Both the position numbers and the translations under genes were made by a program. 64,000 nucleotides of DNA. It comes from Thermogemmata fonticola (lineage in GTDB: Bacteria > Planctomycetota > Planctomycetia > Gemmatales > Gemmataceae). The notes below the pieces were generated by a model, which saw only the letters and a program-made list of their open reading frames with translations, did no database searches and was not told where the DNA came from. Each line of letters starts with the position of its first letter. Within the stretch, counting starts at the first letter, position 1. Location of the stretch: contig NZ_JACEFB010000002.1 of NCBI RefSeq assembly GCF_013694095.1, forward strand, positions 248,001-312,000, read 5' to 3'. Shown in pieces: positions 29,110-38,319 of the stretch.

Positions 29110-29331
29110 ATGGCGATGCGGCGCCCTTCCTGTTCTCGGTCCGCCAAGGTATGCCCGGTATGCGGACGCTCCTTCCACTGGCACAAAAAGTGGGAACGGG
29201 ATTGGGACCAAGTGCGCTACTGTTCGCATGCTTGCTGCCAACGGAAGAAGCAATTGCGGAAACAGACCGAGGAATCCGACGAAAGAACGGGGTACAGAGT
29301 GGCTGTTGAACGCAGGAACGGAGTCGGGTAG
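29110..29331 (+). CDS. DUF2256-type zinc-finger-like small protein
   Basis: 73 residues from the ATG at 29110 with GGAGGG 7 nt upstream. Two earlier in-frame ATGs (29038, 29041) overlap the photolyase stop but lack such a site. The core, [30 protein letters not shown], matches DUF2256: CxxC, a conserved W-x-K-K-W and a second Cys pair, probably a zinc ribbon. The last 25 residues are a charged, family-atypical extension. DUF2256 genes commonly sit next to photolyase-related genes, as far as I recall, so the two may act together, but this is inferred. Function unknown. Confidence 0.8.
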   Translation: MAMRRPSCSRSAKVCPVCGRSFHWHKKWERDWDQVRYCSHACCQRKKQLRKQTEESDERTGYRVAVERRNGVG

Positions 29332-29410
29332 CCGGAAAAGAAGTGCAAGGTACAAACGGAAGTTGTATCCCCTCTGAATGCAAGATGGGAGAAACTTTTG
29401 GAAGCGGGGA

Positions 29411-29899
29411 TCAACCGGGATTGGGCGGTTCGGAGGGAGAATCCGGGAACAGCGGGACGGGGCGGCGCTCCGGCTGGCTAAGATCGACTCCAACGAACAC
29501 GCCTTCGGCCTCGGTGACATGGATGGTCTCCGGGCCGCGCTCGGCGTACACATCGACCTTGACGGTCATCGAAGTGCGCCCGATTCGGATCACCCGGGTC
29601 ACGAAGCGGACCACATCACCGACCAGCACCGGCTTTTTGAACTCGACACGGTTGAGGGCCACGGTGACGAAGGCTGCCCGAGGATTGCCGCCGCGCAGGT
29701 GCAATTCGCGCTGGGCAGCAATGGCGCCGGCCAGGTCGATGTACGACAAAAGCACGCCGCCGAAAATCGTGCCGTGCTTGTTGGTGTCGCGCGGCATCAT
29801 CGGCACCTGGATGGCGACATACGGTTCACCGGGGATAGCAGAGGCGTTCATGCCGGTTGTTCTAGGAGTTTTCGACTTTTTCGGACTATCCCCTGTCAC
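29411..29899 (-). CDS. Acyl-CoA thioesterase, hotdog fold
   Basis: 162 residues if it starts at the GTG at 29897-29899, which overlaps the stop of the upstream M28 gene in a GTGA and so implies translational coupling. The ATG at 29849-29851 (146 aa) is the alternative. Neither has a clear ribosome binding site. The YciA/BFIT-type hotdog core is plain: PMMPRDTNKHGTIFGGVLLSYID, with the conserved N-x-x-G-T-I-F-G-G substrate loop and catalytic Asp, then VEFKKPVLVGDVVRFV. It would hydrolyse acyl-CoA to free acid and CoA in the cytoplasm. Pairing with a secreted peptidase has no obvious metabolic sense. Confidence 0.88.
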   Translation of the reverse strand: MTGDSPKKSKTPRTTGMNASAIPGEPYVAIQVPMMPRDTNKHGTIFGGVLLSYIDLAGAIAAQRELHLRGGNPRAAFVTVALNRVEFKKPVLVGDVVRFVTRVIRIGRTSMTVKVDVYAERGPETIHVTEAEGVFVGVDLSQPERRPVPLFPDSPSEPPNPG

Positions 29900-31536
29900 T
29901 GGCGGGGGAGCAGTTCCGGCAGATTGGCAATGCGTAAGGCCGTGACAGCCACCACCTGCGCCCCTTGGATCAGGAATGGCTCCTTAGCTTTGTCGAAGGT
30001 GTCCGATTGGGTGTGGTGGGTCAGGCGATATTCGTCCATCTCTTGCAGGCAGGCGAAACCTGGTACCCCGGCGCTGTTGAAGGAGAGATGGTCTGTGCCG
30101 CCCATGCCGCGCAAGCTGGGACCGACCCAGCCCTCCAGTTCCTTGAGGGTCTCCAGTTCCCGTTGGAGGATGTCGTAACATCCCTTGCGGTTATGCAGAG
30201 CTAGGCCAAAAACCCGTCCGGTGCCGGTGTCGTGGACGATGGCGGCGGAATGGCGCGGCAGTTCGTTTTTGTAGCGCTGCACATACTGGCGGGAACCGTG
30301 CAATCCTTGCTCCTCCCCGCTGAAGAGAACGAAGCGGATAGTGCGTTTCGGAGGATGTCCCTGGCGGGCCAAGGCGGCGAGTGCGCGGGCGACTTCCAGG
30401 ACAACGCAACTGCCGGTGCCGTTGTCAGTGGTGCCACTGGCCAGGTCCCAGGAATCCAAGTGCGCGCCCACGACCACGATTTCCTCCGGCTTTTCGCTGC
30501 CGCGAATTTCGCCCACCGTGTTGTAGACGGTGATGGGCCCGCGGATGAAGGTGTTGTGGATTTCCGTTTCGACGCGGACGCTCATGTCTCCCTGAGAAGC
30601 CAAGCGCCAGAGGAGGGAATAATGTTCATGGGCCATGTAGAGGCGGGGGACGCGGTTCTGAGCGGCAACGATGTCCCCCGGCCAGCCGCCGGTGGTGACC
30701 AGAAGGCCGTGTGGCTTGGCAGCATCCGACACTACGCAGGCGACCCCTTCGCTCTTGAGGAACTCATTGAGGGCAGCAATACCGGGTTGCCACTCATCGT
30801 GGAGGAAGCCATGACCTGCTAGCGAAGTGGTGGACCAGCTATAAGGAACCGGTTCGCGCGGTGCCGGGATAGCGGATTCTGCTTCCGCCGAATCGGAGAT
30901 GGCTGTTGGGGGTGGATTCTTCTTACCGTCCTTTTTGTCCGGCGGAGGCGGGGGTGGGCCGTAGCGCAGGTCCGTCACAGGAGCAATGACCGGCGGCGGG
31001 GACAAAAGCACAACCGCATTGCGGAGTTTCCCCTTGTATTGGGCCAGCTTATCTTTAGTACGCTCCCGAATAATGACGACCGGTCCGGTTACCTTGCCCG
31101 AGGTGCCGGGGGTCCAGCCAGCGGAGGCGACAAGTAGGCGCAGGCCGCTGTCCGGTTCCACCAGGCGCATGGAAGCATGTCCCCGTTGCCAGCCGACGGG
31201 GATTTCCCAAGGATCGAGCCGGACGTTCACCAAACCGTATTCCCGCATCTTCTCCGCCGTCCAGTGATTGGCCCGTTCCAGCCCCGGCGAACCGGTCAAG
31301 CGAGCGCCGATGACATCAGACAGATACTGCAAGTTCCGCATGATTTGGGAACGTTGCCGGATTTCGGCGAGCACGGCCCGGTCTAGATCGACCGCTGTGC
31401 GGATCACCGGCTGCACTTGTGCCAGGCGCGGCGGGGGCGCTACTTCTACCTCGGCACTGTGGACTAAAGCAGCCAGGCCGCCGGCCAGAAAAGCCAGCGT
31501 CAGGAAAAACCGGGGAGGCAGCGGCAGCGTATACAT
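29896..31536 (-). CDS. Secreted M28-family metallopeptidase with PA-type insert
   Basis: 546 residues from the ATG at 31534-31536, with AAGGGG about 9 nt upstream; an in-frame ATG at 31578 gives a poorer signal. Residues 1-30 are a signal peptide ending in HSAEVEV. A protease-associated (PA)-like domain (about 140-330) is split by a Pro/Lys-rich insert (PPPPPDKKDGKKNPPP). The zinc aminopeptidase domain (about 345-540) carries the ligand motifs HLDSWD, DNGTGS, FSGEEQG (general base Glu and zinc Glu), a DTGTG stretch and GGTDHLSF. It should remove N-terminal residues from peptides in the periplasm or outside. The alpha-2-macroglobulin gene upstream ends in a strong terminator, so the two are separately transcribed. 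Confidence 0.9.
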   Translation of the reverse strand: MYTLPLPPRFFLTLAFLAGGLAALVHSAEVEVAPPPRLAQVQPVIRTAVDLDRAVLAEIRQRSQIMRNLQYLSDVIGARLTGSPGLERANHWTAEKMREYGLVNVRLDPWEIPVGWQRGHASMRLVEPDSGLRLLVASAGWTPGTSGKVTGPVVIIRERTKDKLAQYKGKLRNAVVLLSPPPVIAPVTDLRYGPPPPPPDKKDGKKNPPPTAISDSAEAESAIPAPREPVPYSWSTTSLAGHGFLHDEWQPGIAALNEFLKSEGVACVVSDAAKPHGLLVTTGGWPGDIVAAQNRVPRLYMAHEHYSLLWRLASQGDMSVRVETEIHNTFIRGPITVYNTVGEIRGSEKPEEIVVVGAHLDSWDLASGTTDNGTGSCVVLEVARALAALARQGHPPKRTIRFVLFSGEEQGLHGSRQYVQRYKNELPRHSAAIVHDTGTGRVFGLALHNRKGCYDILQRELETLKELEGWVGPSLRGMGGTDHLSFNSAGVPGFACLQEMDEYRLTHHTQSDTFDKAKEPFLIQGAQVVAVTALRIANLPELLPRQ

Positions 31537-31721
31537 GAGTATAACCCCTTGTGGCGTAACTCCCGGAAAAACATTCACGGACGAGGAAGACGATTGCTAG
31601 CCATTGTGGCGGCTTCGCCGCCAATGAGCAAGAGGCGGGCTGCATTTCTCAGGGGTATTTTCACCGGGGATAAGAAGTCTGAAACGCTGCGGCGGGAAAT
31701 GGCTCAAACTTCCCCTGGCAC

Positions 31722-31757
31722 AAAAACCGGACCGGTGGGAGAGGACCGGCCCGGTTT
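31722..31757 (-). terminator. Factor-independent terminator of the alpha-2-macroglobulin gene
   Basis: On the plus strand AAACCGGACCGGT (31724-31736) and ACCGGCCCGGTTT (31745-31757) pair 12 of 13 around an 8-nt loop. Read on the minus strand, the second arm is followed by five T residues (31726-31722). It lies 57 bp after the gene's stop. Confidence 0.88.
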
Positions 31758-31813
31758 GAGAGGCGGTGTACCCCTAGAGGGGGGGTACTATCCTTGGATG
31801 GCCAACGCCGAGG

Positions 31814-34800
31814 TTACTCGACTCGCAGGGTCAGCGTCTCCGAGTGGCTCTGGAACTCCGGAGCGTACATGCACTGAACCTGAGCGTAACCCATGGGGTA
31901 TTGGCCGCGGTGCTGTACGCGTAGGGCGTACTCGAAGACATAGACCCCTTTGGGCAGATACTCGATGAAAAAGTGGCTGGCAGTATCGCGGGTTGATTCA
32001 TAATACCCCAACCCATCCTGCCACTTGTAGCGGCTCAGGACGTTGACCGGCTCAGTGCCGCTGCCCCGGTAGTCCTTGAGATGGACATATTCCATGTCGC
32101 GGTCGGTGCGCAGGATGATCCGCACAACCAATTCATCGCCGACGGCCACAGCAGCGCCGGGTTCCACGGGTGTCAGCACCGGTCCGCTCTTGCCATATGT
32201 GCGGCGGAAGAGTTTCTTTTCCAGCTTCAGAGGCGTGTCCGTCTGCGGCGTGACCTTGCTCAGGTCCTCCAGATAACTCCAGTGGATGCTGCCCCAACTG
32301 ACGCCCGCATCCGTCTTGCGCAGGGTAATGCGGCCGTAATCTGGCTTGATGTCCGACTGCACGAAACGATGCTCGTAGAAGCCGGTGCCCGCTTCCACTT
32401 TCTGGGGCACGATCTTGTAGTCCCCCACGGTGACTTCGACGAGCGCGTCGGACTGCAAGAGATTGTCCCCGCGCAAGAGCAGGGCGTAGATGGCATCCGC
32501 TGTGGCTTTCGTGGTTTTCCAGTCGGTGGTCTGCTTCATCTTCAGCAGCCAGACCTTGCAGTTTTCCACCGCCTCAGCATCTCCGAGCACCTCGTCGAAG
32601 GCTTCGATCATCAAAGCCTGGGTTTCGATGGGAGCGCGGAACCAGGAGTGGGACATCTCCTGATCTCGCCAGTACATGCCAAGTTCTTCCTCGACTTTGG
32701 CGTGCTCGCGGATCGACTTGAGAATGGCCCTGGCCGTTTCCTTGTCGCCGAAGCGATGCAAGCCGAGGGCAAGATGAGCCTGGGACTGGCGGTGCCCCAA
32801 GGGGAGCCAGTATTTCCGGGCCTGGTCCAGCCAATAGTTGACCGCTTCCTGATGTTCCGGGGCAATAGCGCGATCGGCGAGGAAGAAGCTGCGGCCGTAG
32901 AGGTAGAACGCCACGATTGGGCTGAGGTGGTTTTCCTGAGGTTTGTGCTTTTGGGCCTCGAGGTATAGGCGCTGTGCCAAGTGATCCAGGTGAACCACAG
33001 CGCGCAGGGCCGGCTCCATGTCGATTTTGACGCCCAGGTGACGCAAGCGCCCGAAGCCCGTGGTAATGTAAAGGGTGATATAGTGATTGGGCGGGCCGCC
33101 GGGGAACCAGGGCCAAGCACCGTCGGGGTGCTGCATTTGGGCGAGCTTTTGCAGGGTCGCTGCCAGCTCTCTGTCCAGACGGTCGTTATCGAAGAGAACG
33201 CCGACTTGCCGGCGGGCTTCGCTCTCCCGTACAGCCTCGCGGATCCACGGGGTTTCTTCCAGCAGCACACTCTTGAGGTCGGCGTTCTTCTCCAGCGGGC
33301 TGTCTAAAGCGGCCGTGCCCTTCCACTGGTCGAACACCCGGCGGATCCTCGGGTCGCTATTGGCGATGTGCCGGGCGAGGGCATTGGCATAGAGACGGTT
33401 GAAAACCTGCTCGCTGCATTCGTAGGGGTACTCCATCAGATAGGGTAAGGCCATGATGGCGTACCAGGCCGGTTGGGACACCATCTGCACGGTCAACGTC
33501 TGATGGCGCAGGGTGTCGCTGCGGCCGGATTCGAGCAGCTTGCGGAACTCGAAGGTCTTCATGCCTGCGTTGCGGATCGGCAAAGGAAGCGATTCCCGCA
33601 CCAGGACGCGCCGGGCGAGCACGGGGAGGTGGGCCTCTTCTCCGTCGCTCATCCGCGGCCCTGCCGCCACCACGCGATAAAGGAGCGGGCCGACGCCATC
33701 GGGGACGGTCAAGCGCCAGGCGTAGGTCTTGCTCTCCTTCGCTGCCAACTCGAATTTCTGCTCAGCTTTGATATTGCCCAGCTCCGCATCCACGGGACGC
33801 AGGGTGCGAGCGTCGAACAGTTGTAAACGGACCTGCCCAGCGATCGCCTCGGTGCTGAGATTGCTTACCTTGGCCGTGAACTCGATCACGTCCCCTTCCC
33901 GCAAGAATCGCGGCGGGTTGGGTTGCACCATGAGGTCCTTGGCGGTTACCACCTCCGCGGCCAAACCGCCGCTGCGCAACTGCGGATCGTGGGCAAAGAG
34001 CATCACCTTCCAGCGGGTCAACGCCTCCGGCGCGGTGAACTCGATGCGCACCTCTCCCTGCGCGTTGCTGATGAGATGGGGGAAGAAGAAGGCGGTTTCC
34101 TGGAGATTGCGGCGGGGGCTGACCTGATCCAAGGCCGCAGAGGAAGAGTTGGGGGGAACTGGAGGCGCACCCACCGGGTCCAAGGCGTTGCGATCAAATT
34201 CCCCAACAGCTTCTTTAGCTAATTGGGGCGCGGCCCGAAGCCTCTCACTTGCTGCCTCTGCCATCGCAGGCGGAGAACCGGAGAGGAGTTGGAGGCGGGT
34301 GGCTCCGCTTCGACCTATCAAACCGTCGTCCGGTCCAAATCCGAAGAAGCGATGGCCATGCCGGTCCCCGGTCACCTCTTTGGGGAAGCTGCGATAGGTG
34401 AAGGGTTCCAAATTCACTACCTCCGGTACTGGTGCGCGGACGAAAGCGAAACGCGAAGGCCCGTTCTCGAAGCGCAGGAAGTAGCGGCTATGATCGTGGC
34501 GGAAGGGGGCGATCTGTCGGGGCCAATTGTGGACATAGAAGGCGTCAAGGGAGGCGTCATACATCGCCGCGGCCACTTCCGCTACAGCTTTCTGAGCCTC
34601 CGGCCCGGTGATGATCGCCGTGAAAGTTGTCTTCTGTCCCGGCTCCAGGCGCGACACCAAACGCTCCCACTTCACCTGCAATTGCTTGTTGCTCCAGGGG
34701 ACCTCCACCTGTCGTTGCGTCAGATAGGCCCGATTCTCCCGGACGAAGAGGACGCGCACCGTGAACCCGCCGCGCATCTTCTCGTCGATCCGCTGGCGGA

Positions 34801-37800
34801 TGAGTTGTTGCGTGCGCTGCGGATCGGTCCAGAAGCTCTGGAGAATGCGCCCGCGATGCTCGATTTCCACATAAGCCTGGGCAGATTCATAACCGCTGCC
34901 CCAGAGCAGGAGGAATTCCTCGCCCACTTCGCAGCTCCATTTCGGAGCCACGAGCACTTGCGGCAGGCGGATGGCACAGCGGGCCGCCTCCGGTTCCACC
35001 ACGATAAACTGATGTTTGGCTGTCACTTTTTTACCGAAGCGATCTTCGGTGGCGACGATGGCTCGGTAAATCCCGGGCGCTAGGCGGACGCGGGCCGTGA
35101 ATTGCCCTTGGGCATCCGTGGAAAAGTCGGCGGTGTGCACCGCTTTATCCTCGGCCCAACTATGGGGTTGGCTGGGATCAGCGGGGGGTTGCTGGCCACC
35201 ATTGGCCCCTCGCATGGGGAAACGTTCGCGGGGGTTGTCCATAGGCTGCCGCACAGGCTGGGGTGGCTGCCGGAGCGTGTAAATCGTCAGCTTGCCGCGG
35301 GCCGATTGTCCTTGGCCGTCGAGAGTAGTGGTACGCAGCGTCAGGGGAACCTCCTGGCTGGCGGGGAGCCATTCCGGGGTGGACATCTCGGCGCGCAGAG
35401 CCACGTAACCGATCTGGACCGAACCGGTACCGCTGCGGGTTTCCCCCGTGGTATCAGTCACGTCGGCGGTGATGGTGTAGGTGAAGGAAGGATCATCGGC
35501 GGGGTCCACTTGCAAGTCAGGTCGGGCGAAGAAGGTGATGGTGAAGCGGCCATCCGGTCCGGTGGTCGTGACGCCGTGGGCAATTTCTTGGGCAGGGGTC
35601 TCTCGCCAAGGCCGCCACCAGCAAAAGTCCTGTAACCAGCGCGGATAGCGCACCTGCCGGACCACGCGATAGGCCACCTTGCCTCCCGCTACCGGCACGC
35701 CGTTGTACTGCTGGGCCGTGCCCTGGACCGACACCGCCTGTTGGAGGCGCACGCCTTCCTGGGGCACTTCCAGCTTCACCTCGAATTTCGGCCGCTTGTA
35801 CTCCTCGACGCGCACGACCGCCACTCCCTGTCCGCCGCGCTCCGCTCGGATCGTCATGGCTCCTGTCAGCCGGTTCTGCGGTGCCAGGAAGGTCCCAGAG
35901 AAGGAACCATAGTCATTACTCCGCAGTTGCAAGCGATCGATTTCCTTCCCGTTGACATCGCGGAACACAACGGTCACTGGCTCCCCGGCGAGTGTCTCGT
36001 ACCGGTCCGCTTCTGCGTCTGTCCGCAACACGATTCCCTTGAAATGGATCGTTTGGCCCGGACGGTATATGGACCGATCTGTGAAGAACACGACGTTTTG
36101 CTGGATCCGTCCGAGGTCAAGGCCGTTTCTCAACCACAAGGGGTCGCTGGCTAGGAATTGATCCCGATGCCGGACGAGGAGGATGTAATTTCCAACTCCA
36201 AGTGGCAGGGAATATCGTCCCTGGGGATCGGTCACGGTTTGGGCGTCGACTTTGAACCAGCCTCCTTGTTGGCCGTGCTGCCAGGCTTCGATTTGGGCAC
36301 CGGCGATGGGCGTACCCTCACGGGCATGCACGACCAATCCCTCGGCTACCGAGGTGTACTGATTTTGTCGTTCGACAATGGCCAGCTCGCTGACGAAAAC
36401 GCTGGTGTAACCTAGCCAGGAACGGAAGTCCGGGTCGAATCCAACGAAGATGCGGTAGAAGCCCGGCTTGAGGTCCTTGGGGGCCGAGATTTTTTCCGTC
36501 CGCGGTTTGTAGTCTGGCGTGGGGGGCAGGACGTGGCGGAACCGCCGAGCATTCTTGTGTTGGAGCAACGCCTTGATCTCGTGCTCCTCGAGATGGTTCG
36601 GACTCCACCGCTGTCTCTGCAAAGCACGCACAAAATCATCGGGAACGATGCAGATGTGGGCCTCGGTCAAATTGCGGTAGGTGAGAGTAATGTCCGCCCC
36701 CGCTTCGGTCCAGACGCGCTCTGTGTTCACCTGAGCTTCCTTCGCTTCGATGCGGACGATTAATCCCTTAGCGAGTTGGCCACCGGCGCTCTTCGGGAAG
36801 CTGCGCTGAGCCTGGAGGGCGATTTCCCGCGCTTGGGCCCAGTCCCCTTCCTCGTAGAGAACCTCGGCGAGTTGATAGCGAGCCAAGGCGGACAGCTGGT
36901 GCTTCTCTTGCGTCGTGATGAACCGCTCCAGGGCCGCCTTGTACCGCCGGTTCTTGTCAGGCCCCGCCGCTTGGTTCCAGCCGAAGCGTAACCGGTGCAG
37001 ATCGGCGTCCAGCAGCGCACTGGGGTCTTTGTCCTGCCGGTGGAAACTCAGCAGTTTCTGGAACAGTCGAATGGCTTTGTAGTTGGGGCTGTTGCGATCG
37101 GTGGTCTGAGGCTGCCAGGCGAGGAAATCATCCAGCGAGTCGAAGATGGGCATGTCCGGGGTGATCTCGAAGGCGTCTTGCGGCTTGGCCCCGGCTTGCT
37201 CTCCGGAGGCATAGAAGTGGATCGCCTCGAAGGCGAGGAAATCGTAAAGCGTAGGCCGGTACTTGTCCGGGAGGGTGCCGCCCTGGAGCCAGTGGCTATA
37301 GCGGCTGATGGGAATGGCTTGCAACTCCTTTTCCGCTTGCAAGGCCGCCTCAAAGTTTTTGTCGATCTCCGCATAGATGCGCGGCAGGTCCCAAGTGCGA
37401 ATATCGTCGCCGGGAGACACCGCTGTCGCCGTTCGATTCAAATACCGCCAGCGGTTCTGCTGATAATACTGCCAGTACCAATGACCCAGAACGGCATGCA
37501 GGATGGGCCGCATCTCCGCGGGCATTTGGCCCATCTCCGCTTGCAAGCGTACGATCTTTTCTTCGGCTTTGTTTCCCTCGATGGTCCCGATCAGATGGTA
37601 TTTTTTGACCAAGGCACGAATTGCTTCGGGATAGTCTTTGTCCCGCAGGGCCGCTTCCAGGATCGGCTCCAAAGCGTTGAGAGCCGTCTGCGGCAAGCCT
37701 TTCTGCTCCGCCTCCGCCACCTTCTTCCACATCTGCTGACGCGATTGTTGACCCATGGTATGGCCCACCAACAGGGATAGCGATAGGGCTGCTATCCACA

Positions 37801-37849
37801 GTACGCTGAGCTTGACCGATTGCATAACTCCGCAGCCAGACCTGGCCAT
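31814..37849 (-). CDS. Large alpha-2-macroglobulin family protein (2011 aa)
   Basis: 2011 residues, larger than E. coli YfhM (about 1650). ATG at 37847-37849 follows GGAGGGG by 8 nt. Residues about 10-34 form a signal peptide. A helical, TPR-like region (about 35-380) precedes the macroglobulin (MG) domains, which include an MG2-type segment (VVFFTDRSIYRPGQTIHFKG region near 595). The A2M domain near 1270-1350 holds the PHLISNAQGEVRIEFTAPEALTRWKVM pattern. The thioester loop is C1478-S-E-Q1481, so the bait-trap reaction is possible. The helical TED domain (about 1440-1750) and a C-terminal receptor-like domain follow. Such proteins are thought to trap foreign proteases in the periplasm. The usual partner, a PbpC peptidoglycan synthase, is absent. 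Confidence 0.93.
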   Translation of the reverse strand: MARSGCGVMQSVKLSVLWIAALSLSLLVGHTMGQQSRQQMWKKVAEAEQKGLPQTALNALEPILEAALRDKDYPEAIRALVKKYHLIGTIEGNKAEEKIVRLQAEMGQMPAEMRPILHAVLGHWYWQYYQQNRWRYLNRTATAVSPGDDIRTWDLPRIYAEIDKNFEAALQAEKELQAIPISRYSHWLQGGTLPDKYRPTLYDFLAFEAIHFYASGEQAGAKPQDAFEITPDMPIFDSLDDFLAWQPQTTDRNSPNYKAIRLFQKLLSFHRQDKDPSALLDADLHRLRFGWNQAAGPDKNRRYKAALERFITTQEKHQLSALARYQLAEVLYEEGDWAQAREIALQAQRSFPKSAGGQLAKGLIVRIEAKEAQVNTERVWTEAGADITLTYRNLTEAHICIVPDDFVRALQRQRWSPNHLEEHEIKALLQHKNARRFRHVLPPTPDYKPRTEKISAPKDLKPGFYRIFVGFDPDFRSWLGYTSVFVSELAIVERQNQYTSVAEGLVVHAREGTPIAGAQIEAWQHGQQGGWFKVDAQTVTDPQGRYSLPLGVGNYILLVRHRDQFLASDPLWLRNGLDLGRIQQNVVFFTDRSIYRPGQTIHFKGIVLRTDAEADRYETLAGEPVTVVFRDVNGKEIDRLQLRSNDYGSFSGTFLAPQNRLTGAMTIRAERGGQGVAVVRVEEYKRPKFEVKLEVPQEGVRLQQAVSVQGTAQQYNGVPVAGGKVAYRVVRQVRYPRWLQDFCWWRPWRETPAQEIAHGVTTTGPDGRFTITFFARPDLQVDPADDPSFTYTITADVTDTTGETRSGTGSVQIGYVALRAEMSTPEWLPASQEVPLTLRTTTLDGQGQSARGKLTIYTLRQPPQPVRQPMDNPRERFPMRGANGGQQPPADPSQPHSWAEDKAVHTADFSTDAQGQFTARVRLAPGIYRAIVATEDRFGKKVTAKHQFIVVEPEAARCAIRLPQVLVAPKWSCEVGEEFLLLWGSGYESAQAYVEIEHRGRILQSFWTDPQRTQQLIRQRIDEKMRGGFTVRVLFVRENRAYLTQRQVEVPWSNKQLQVKWERLVSRLEPGQKTTFTAIITGPEAQKAVAEVAAAMYDASLDAFYVHNWPRQIAPFRHDHSRYFLRFENGPSRFAFVRAPVPEVVNLEPFTYRSFPKEVTGDRHGHRFFGFGPDDGLIGRSGATRLQLLSGSPPAMAEAASERLRAAPQLAKEAVGEFDRNALDPVGAPPVPPNSSSAALDQVSPRRNLQETAFFFPHLISNAQGEVRIEFTAPEALTRWKVMLFAHDPQLRSGGLAAEVVTAKDLMVQPNPPRFLREGDVIEFTAKVSNLSTEAIAGQVRLQLFDARTLRPVDAELGNIKAEQKFELAAKESKTYAWRLTVPDGVGPLLYRVVAAGPRMSDGEEAHLPVLARRVLVRESLPLPIRNAGMKTFEFRKLLESGRSDTLRHQTLTVQMVSQPAWYAIMALPYLMEYPYECSEQVFNRLYANALARHIANSDPRIRRVFDQWKGTAALDSPLEKNADLKSVLLEETPWIREAVRESEARRQVGVLFDNDRLDRELAATLQKLAQMQHPDGAWPWFPGGPPNHYITLYITTGFGRLRHLGVKIDMEPALRAVVHLDHLAQRLYLEAQKHKPQENHLSPIVAFYLYGRSFFLADRAIAPEHQEAVNYWLDQARKYWLPLGHRQSQAHLALGLHRFGDKETARAILKSIREHAKVEEELGMYWRDQEMSHSWFRAPIETQALMIEAFDEVLGDAEAVENCKVWLLKMKQTTDWKTTKATADAIYALLLRGDNLLQSDALVEVTVGDYKIVPQKVEAGTGFYEHRFVQSDIKPDYGRITLRKTDAGVSWGSIHWSYLEDLSKVTPQTDTPLKLEKKLFRRTYGKSGPVLTPVEPGAAVAVGDELVVRIILRTDRDMEYVHLKDYRGSGTEPVNVLSRYKWQDGLGYYESTRDTASHFFIEYLPKGVYVFEYALRVQHRGQYPMGYAQVQCMYAPEFQSHSETLTLRVE

Positions 37850-38319
37850 CGCTGGGCCCCTCCAAAGGCGGAAATGGAACAGGGTATTCCACTTGTTGCC
37901 GACAGGTTAACACTTCCGACGATTTTCTCCGGTGCAGAGTTTCCTCCGGTTGGCACTTTTTTCCATATCTTCGTGAAGTTCCCCTTTAGGGAAACCTTCG
38001 GAAGTGCCGTTCCCTCCACCCAACGATTATCCCCGACGGAAGGGGGCTATTCCAGAGAGAAACTTCTCGGTTCCCAGAGAGAAGCTTCCCGGTCCTGCGA
38101 GAACCCTGCCAGTCTTGCAAAAGCTCCACCGGCTTGGGGAAAATTTTCCGGAATCGAGAGTTGCCAGCGATGGCCAAGAGGTGAACTTTCAGGTGTTGGC
38201 CGACGTCATGACCCAGTGGTCCGCTTCAGAGTCGAGGGGTGGCGGTCCGTAGGGAGAGGGGCGGAGCCGGCCTGGAGCAGGCAGCAGGCGAGGGATGCGG
38301 GCACGCTGGAGCGGTGGGG
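37850..38319. other. Intergenic region upstream of the alpha-2-macroglobulin gene
   Basis: 470 bp. Two imperfect direct repeats of about 21 bp (38052-38072 and 38074-38094, 17 of 21 identical) each contain a near-palindrome (GAGAAACTTCTC, GAGAAGCTTCCC). They lie about 200-245 bp upstream of the gene's start and could be operator sites. No gene seen. Confidence 0.45.
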
